A stretch of 64,000 bases of DNA, taken from contig CAADGL010000015.1 of assembly GCA_900696525.1 (NCBI GenBank), forward strand, positions 124,001 to 188,000, given 5' to 3'. A program made the position numbers and the translations under genes. The notes under the pieces are model-generated. The model made no database searches. It was not told the origin of the DNA and was given only the letters and a program-made list of their open reading frames with translations. The DNA comes from an uncultured Planctomycetota bacterium (GTDB lineage Bacteria > Planctomycetota > Phycisphaerae > UBA1845 > Fen-1342). Below, piece after piece: positions 59,667-64,000 of the stretch (positions within the stretch are counted from its first letter, which is position 1; every line of letters begins with the position of its first letter).

Positions 59667-59747
59667 GATCGAACCCCCGCGGGGATTCAGAACCCCCGCT
59701 TGTGGATCGAAACTCCCGCGTTTGGATCGGGGGGGCCCCGCCGCGCG

Positions 59748-59777
59748 TTGTTTCGACGGGTGGTGGACGCTTATACT
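59748..59777 (+). promoter_or_regulatory. Sigma70-type promoter upstream of glutamate dehydrogenase
   Basis: TTGTTT (59748-59753), 18-nt spacer, TATACT (59772-59777), about 70 nt upstream of the ATG. Confidence 0.5.
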
Positions 59778-59848
59778 GCCGGTTTGCCGTTTGTTTGTGG
59801 TTGAAAGCGTCTTCCTGACACCAACAAGCGAGGCGACTGAGGCTTCAC

Positions 59849-61138
59849 ATGTCCAAGTTCGTGGCACCGCCCCCCGGTTCGGGACTGGATTTCGAGAGCT
59901 CGCCGGCATATCAGCGCGTGATCCAGAATTTCGAGGCGGCGGCCGCCGTCCTCAATCTTGATCCGAACACGGCGGCGCGGCTGCGCCGGCCAGAGCGCAT
60001 CGTGATCGTCTCGGTGCCGACACGCATGGACGACGGCTCGGTGAAGGTTTTCACCGGGTACCGCGTGCAGCACAACGACTCGCTGGGCCCCTACAAGGGC
60101 GGCATCCGCTACCACCCCGAGGTCGACGTCGGCGAGGTGTGCGCCCTGGCCATGCAGATGACCTGGAAGTGCGCCGTCATGGGGCTTCCCCTCGGCGGCG
60201 CCAAGGGCGGCGTGCGCGTCGCTCCGCTGCGGCTCAGCTACGGCGAAGCCCAGAATCTCACCCGCCGCTACACCGCCGAAATCTCCAACATCATCGGACC
60301 CGAAGTGGACATCCCCGCGCCGGACATGGGCACGAACGAGCGCACGATGGCGTGGATCATGGACACCTACAGCGCCCGTGTGGGCAAGTTCTGCCCCGAG
60401 GTCGTGACCGGAAAGCCTGTCGACGTGGGCGGCTCGGTCCTCCGGGCCGAGGCCACCGGCCACGGGCTGGTCTACACCACGACCTACGCCGCCGAGGAGA
60501 TCGGCCTCAAGCTCGAGGGCGCCAGCGTTGTGCTGCACGGCTTCGGCAACGTCGGCACGCACGCCGCCCTCGCCTTCAGCCGCCGCGGCGCCAGGGTCAT
60601 CGCGGTGGCGGACGTATCGGGTGGATACGTGAACGAGAAGGGCATCGACGTGCGCAAGTTCGTCGACTACGCCTCGAAGAACCGCACGCTCGAGGGCGTG
60701 GACGGGGCCGACAAGGTCGAGGGCGACTCGGTTCTGACGATTCCATGCGACGTGCTCGCCCCGGCGGCCACCGGCCACGTCATCACCGTCGAGAACGCCG
60801 CGAAGATCCGCTGCAAGGTCCTCGCCGAGGGCGCCAACGGGCCCACCATGCCCGACGCTGATCCGATCCTCGAGCGCAACGGCGTCACGATCATCCCGGA
60901 TATCGTCTGCAACGCCGGCGGCGTCACGGTCTCGTACTTCGAGTGGGTCCAGGGCGGCATGAACTTCTTCTGGCGCGAGGACGAGATCGACTCGCGCCTG
61001 CAACAACTGCTTCGCGGCGGCTACGAGCGCTCGCGCGAGTTCGCCCGACGGCACAAGACTCCGATCCGGACGGCGGCGCTGGCCGTCGGCATCGAGCGTG
61101 TGGACCGGACCATGCGCCTGCGCGGGCTGTACGCGTAG
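59849..61138 (+). CDS. gdhA: Glu/Leu/Phe/Val dehydrogenase (glutamate dehydrogenase)
   Basis: YRVQHNDSLGPYKGGIRYHPEVDVGEVCALAMQMTWKCAVMGLPLGGAKGGV; VVLHGFGNVGTHAALAFSRRGARVIAVADVSG. Confidence 0.95.
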   Translation: MSKFVAPPPGSGLDFESSPAYQRVIQNFEAAAAVLNLDPNTAARLRRPERIVIVSVPTRMDDGSVKVFTGYRVQHNDSLGPYKGGIRYHPEVDVGEVCALAMQMTWKCAVMGLPLGGAKGGVRVAPLRLSYGEAQNLTRRYTAEISNIIGPEVDIPAPDMGTNERTMAWIMDTYSARVGKFCPEVVTGKPVDVGGSVLRAEATGHGLVYTTTYAAEEIGLKLEGASVVLHGFGNVGTHAALAFSRRGARVIAVADVSGGYVNEKGIDVRKFVDYASKNRTLEGVDGADKVEGDSVLTIPCDVLAPAATGHVITVENAAKIRCKVLAEGANGPTMPDADPILERNGVTIIPDIVCNAGGVTVSYFEWVQGGMNFFWREDEIDSRLQQLLRGGYERSREFARRHKTPIRTAALAVGIERVDRTMRLRGLYA

Positions 61139-61195
61139 AAGCCGATGCGAGCCGCACCGTGCACGGAGGCGCTCGCGCCGGAAGACCGCCCCGCC

Positions 61196-63031
61196 TCACT
61201 GCCGGACGTGCCCGTGCGCAGTGGTCGCATGCCGGTCGCCAAGGGGCATCAGGTGGGCCAGGTCGCGGGCCACCGCGATCGCGTGATCGAAAGAGCGATA
61301 GACCGACATCCAGTCCTGGTGATGCCATCCCGCGCGGGCCATCAGCTTGATCGGCTGCTCCTGCACGCCCGCCAGGATCGTGTAGACCTGGAGCTTGTGG
61401 AGCTTGAACAAGGTCGATTCCAGGTTCACCAGGCCCGTCATGTCCAGCGTCGGAACGTTGCGCATGTCCAGCACCACGACCGACACGCCGCTCGCGATGC
61501 TCTTGAGCGCCCCCATCGCCCGCTGAGCCGCTCCGAAGAAGAGCGGCCCGGCGATCTCGTACAACAGCACGTTCTGCGGCAAGGGCTCCGTCAGCCGCGC
61601 GTGCGCGTGCCCCACCAGCCTGACGCCCGTCACGTCCGCCATCCGCCGCATGAAGATCAGCGCCGCCAGCACGATGCCGACGGTCACGGCGATGGTCATG
61701 TCGAAGATGACCGTGAGCAGAAAGCACGTGACGAGCACCAGCGCGTCGCCGCGCGGGCCGACGCGCAGCACGTGCAGCACGTGGCGGATCTCGCTCATGT
61801 TCCAGGCCACGATCAGCAGCAGCGCCGCCATCGACGCCATCGGCAGGTAGCCCAGGATCGGCGCGGCCGCCAGCACGCCGACCAGCAGGAACGCGGCGTG
61901 CGCGACGGCGGCCAGGGGCGAGCGCGCCCCGGCGCGAACGTTCGCCGCGGTGCGCGCGATGGCCCCGGTCGCCGCGAACCCGCCGAAGAAAGGGGCCACG
62001 ATGTTGCCCGTGCCCTGGGCGATCAGCTCGGCGTCCGGGTCGTACTCCGTGCCCGACATCGCCGCCGCCACCGTCGCGCTCAGCAGCGACTCGATCGCCC
62101 CCAGGATCGCGATCGCCATCGCCGAGAACAGCAGCGTCTCCAGGTGCGGCAGCGTCAGCGCCAGCGGCTCGCCGTCCGGCCCAGGGTAGGCCCACGGAAT
62201 CACGAACTGCGGCGGCGTCTGCGGAACCCCGCCGTACCGGCTGCTGATCGTGTCGCACGCGAAGCCGGGGACAACCTGCGCCGCAGCCAGCGCCAGCAGC
62301 GTCGCCACCGGCATCGCGATCAGCGGCGCGGGAATGCGGCGGGTGAGGCGCGGCGTCCCGATCAGCGCGGCGAGCGTGAACACCCCGACCGACACGTCAC
62401 CCCAGCGCACCGTCGGCAGCGCCGCGGCCATCGCCGCCACGCGCTCGAGGAAGCGATCCGGCTTGTGCAGCACGGTCAGGCCAAGGAAGTCCTGCATCTG
62501 CAACGTCGCGATGACCGTCGCGATACCGGCGGTGAAGCCGGTGATCACCGGGTAGGGCACGAAGCCGATCCAGCGGCCGAGCCGGGCGATGCCCATCAGC
62601 ACCAGCAGCAGGCCCGCCAGCACCGACGCCAGGAGCAGGCCACCCAGTCCGAAGCGCGTCACGATCGGCGCCAGCACCACCACGAACGCCGCCGTCGGCC
62701 CCGACACCTGCACCCGCGAGCCGCCCAGGAGCGCAACGACCGCTCCGGCGACAATCGCCGTGTAGAGGCCGTACTGAGGCGGGACACCGGTGGCGATGGC
62801 CAGCGCCATCGAGAGCGGCAATGCGACCACGCCGACGACCATGCCCGCCAGAAGGTCGGAACGCAAGTCGCGCCAGCCATAGCCGGCCGCCAGCGCCGCG
62901 CGCAGCGCCGCCGCCGGACGCAGTCTCGCATCGGCCTCGGGTTGGCGCTCGGGTGTTAAGTCGGCGGCGCTCTGTTGGGGACTCTGGACGCTCGGCCCGG
63001 CGCGTGTCGCCGGGCCTGACGGGCTCGACAC
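61196..63031 (-). CDS. SulP-family anion transporter with C-terminal STAS domain
   Basis: DLLAGMVVGVVALPLSMALAIATGVPPQYGLYTAIVAG; GSRVQVSGPTAAFVV; C-terminal VVVLDMRNVPTLDMTGLVNLESTLFKLHK (STAS). Confidence 0.94.
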   Translation of the reverse strand: MSSPSGPATRAGPSVQSPQQSAADLTPERQPEADARLRPAAALRAALAAGYGWRDLRSDLLAGMVVGVVALPLSMALAIATGVPPQYGLYTAIVAGAVVALLGGSRVQVSGPTAAFVVVLAPIVTRFGLGGLLLASVLAGLLLVLMGIARLGRWIGFVPYPVITGFTAGIATVIATLQMQDFLGLTVLHKPDRFLERVAAMAAALPTVRWGDVSVGVFTLAALIGTPRLTRRIPAPLIAMPVATLLALAAAQVVPGFACDTISSRYGGVPQTPPQFVIPWAYPGPDGEPLALTLPHLETLLFSAMAIAILGAIESLLSATVAAAMSGTEYDPDAELIAQGTGNIVAPFFGGFAATGAIARTAANVRAGARSPLAAVAHAAFLLVGVLAAAPILGYLPMASMAALLLIVAWNMSEIRHVLHVLRVGPRGDALVLVTCFLLTVIFDMTIAVTVGIVLAALIFMRRMADVTGVRLVGHAHARLTEPLPQNVLLYEIAGPLFFGAAQRAMGALKSIASGVSVVVLDMRNVPTLDMTGLVNLESTLFKLHKLQVYTILAGVQEQPIKLMARAGWHHQDWMSVYRSFDHAIAVARDLAHLMPLGDRHATTAHGHVRQ

Positions 63032-63122
63032 TGAAGTTCACTCCGACCTGGCGAGCGAGAGGGCACTCGACCGCGCCACGGGTGCAGCCATGATAACGCC
63101 GTGCGGCCTCACCGTCACGCGG

Positions 63123-64000
63123 CTACGGACAGACGCTCCCGAGCCGCATCAGCATGATGCCCAGGTCGTGCTGGTCCACCACGCCGTCCGCGTTCAGGTC
63201 CGGACCGCCTTCCAGCCCCAGACCGAAGGCGGCGATCAGCAGCGCGAGATCTTCGGAATCGACCACCCAATCTCCGCTCAGATCGCCCAGGCAGCCGCAC
63301 GCGTCCATGAGCCCGTTGCCGTCGGCATCCGGGCCGGCGGCAAACAGGTACGCCGACCCGCTGCGCGAGCCGTTCGGGTTATCGCGCCAGGCGCCGACCA
63401 ACCCCAGGCGCCCGTGCAACCCCACCGCCGCCCCGAACCAGTCGCCGTCCTCGCCATCGTGGGCGGTCAGGCGAGCGAGGCCTTGCCAGCCGCCCGGCCG
63501 CCTCTCGAAGACGTACGCCGCCCCGGTCGCGGGCCCTGCGCCCTCGCGGTACTGGCTGGCGCCGACCAGCAGGATGCCGCCGTCCAGCGCGACCGACGCT
63601 CCGATCTGGCTCGAGCCGGGTGCGTTCGGATCGCTCAAGGCCGCGACCTGCGTCCATCCGCCGCGCCCGCTGCGCTCGTACACGAAAGTCGCCCCTGCCG
63701 GAAATACCGACCCGCCCACCGGTGCGCCGACCGCGACGGCTCCGGCGTGCAGCGCCACGGCTGCGCCGAACCGCGACGACGGCCAGGCCGGCGCCGGCGT
63801 CAGCATCGCGACCTGCTGCCAGCTTCCGTTGCGCTGCCGCTCGAAGACAAATGCGGAGCCGACGTTGAATCCGGCCGCGTCGTGCTGCGGAGCGCCGACG
63901 ACGATCGTCTCGCCGTCGAGCGCGACCGCCTGCCCGAAGTCGTCGGTATTCAAGCCGCCGGTCGCGACCAGCCTGGCCTGCTCGCTCCAGGCCTGACCGT
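63123..64000 (-). CDS. FG-GAP-like repeat protein with dockerin-type C-terminus (partial, N-terminus beyond right edge)
   Basis: Repeats such as FGQAVALDGETIVVGAPQHD...GSAFVFERQRNGSWQQVAMLTP; terminal CLGDLSGDWVVDSEDLALLIAAFG...DLNADGVVDQHDLGIMLMRLGSVCP; frame open to the window end. Confidence 0.85.
   Translation of the reverse strand, partial: GQAWSEQARLVATGGLNTDDFGQAVALDGETIVVGAPQHDAAGFNVGSAFVFERQRNGSWQQVAMLTPAPAWPSSRFGAAVALHAGAVAVGAPVGGSVFPAGATFVYERSGRGGWTQVAALSDPNAPGSSQIGASVALDGGILLVGASQYREGAGPATGAAYVFERRPGGWQGLARLTAHDGEDGDWFGAAVGLHGRLGLVGAWRDNPNGSRSGSAYLFAAGPDADGNGLMDACGCLGDLSGDWVVDSEDLALLIAAFGLGLEGGPDLNADGVVDQHDLGIMLMRLGSVCP

Overview
High-GC bacterial chromosomal window, planctomycete-like (inferred from dockerin-type C-termini, a PEP-CTERM protein, a DUF1571-like secreted protein and dense GC-rich intergenic repeats). 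I support about 50 protein-coding genes and no rRNA, tRNA, CRISPR or transposase. The ORF track is inflated by long antisense ORFs, and it misses a partial ABC permease on the minus strand at 1..2309 that runs off the left edge. Main blocks: (1) a minus-strand gene string, 19406 down to 7496, ordered histidine kinase, receiver, HD-GYP, degenerate GGDEF, STAS, PilB/GspE, PilC/GspF, PilM, PilN, PilO, GspC/PilP-like, prepilin; mostly linked by ATGA/GTGA overlaps. (2) A surface-polysaccharide cluster, about 46.7-58.6 kb: methyltransferases, CgeB-like and GT4 glycosyltransferases, a Wzy-like membrane protein, DUF362, a CapK/PaaK-like adenylate-forming enzyme and AsnB, starting from a divergent promoter pair. 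(3) Scattered housekeeping genes: eno, tilS, kbl, uppS, rsfS, FTCD, pdxJ, gdhA, sulP. (4) Unusual items: a eukaryotic-type glycogen synthase, an FkbH-like protein, a collagen-like secreted protein and a 13-unit propeller-like repeat protein with a dockerin end. (5) Several repeat families, including a 40/16-bp mosaic tandem array, a 21-bp triplication carrying the pdxJ ribosome-binding site, and an interspersed palindromic repeat apparently exapted into the FkbH-like coding sequence. All calls are from reading the sequence only; no database search was run.
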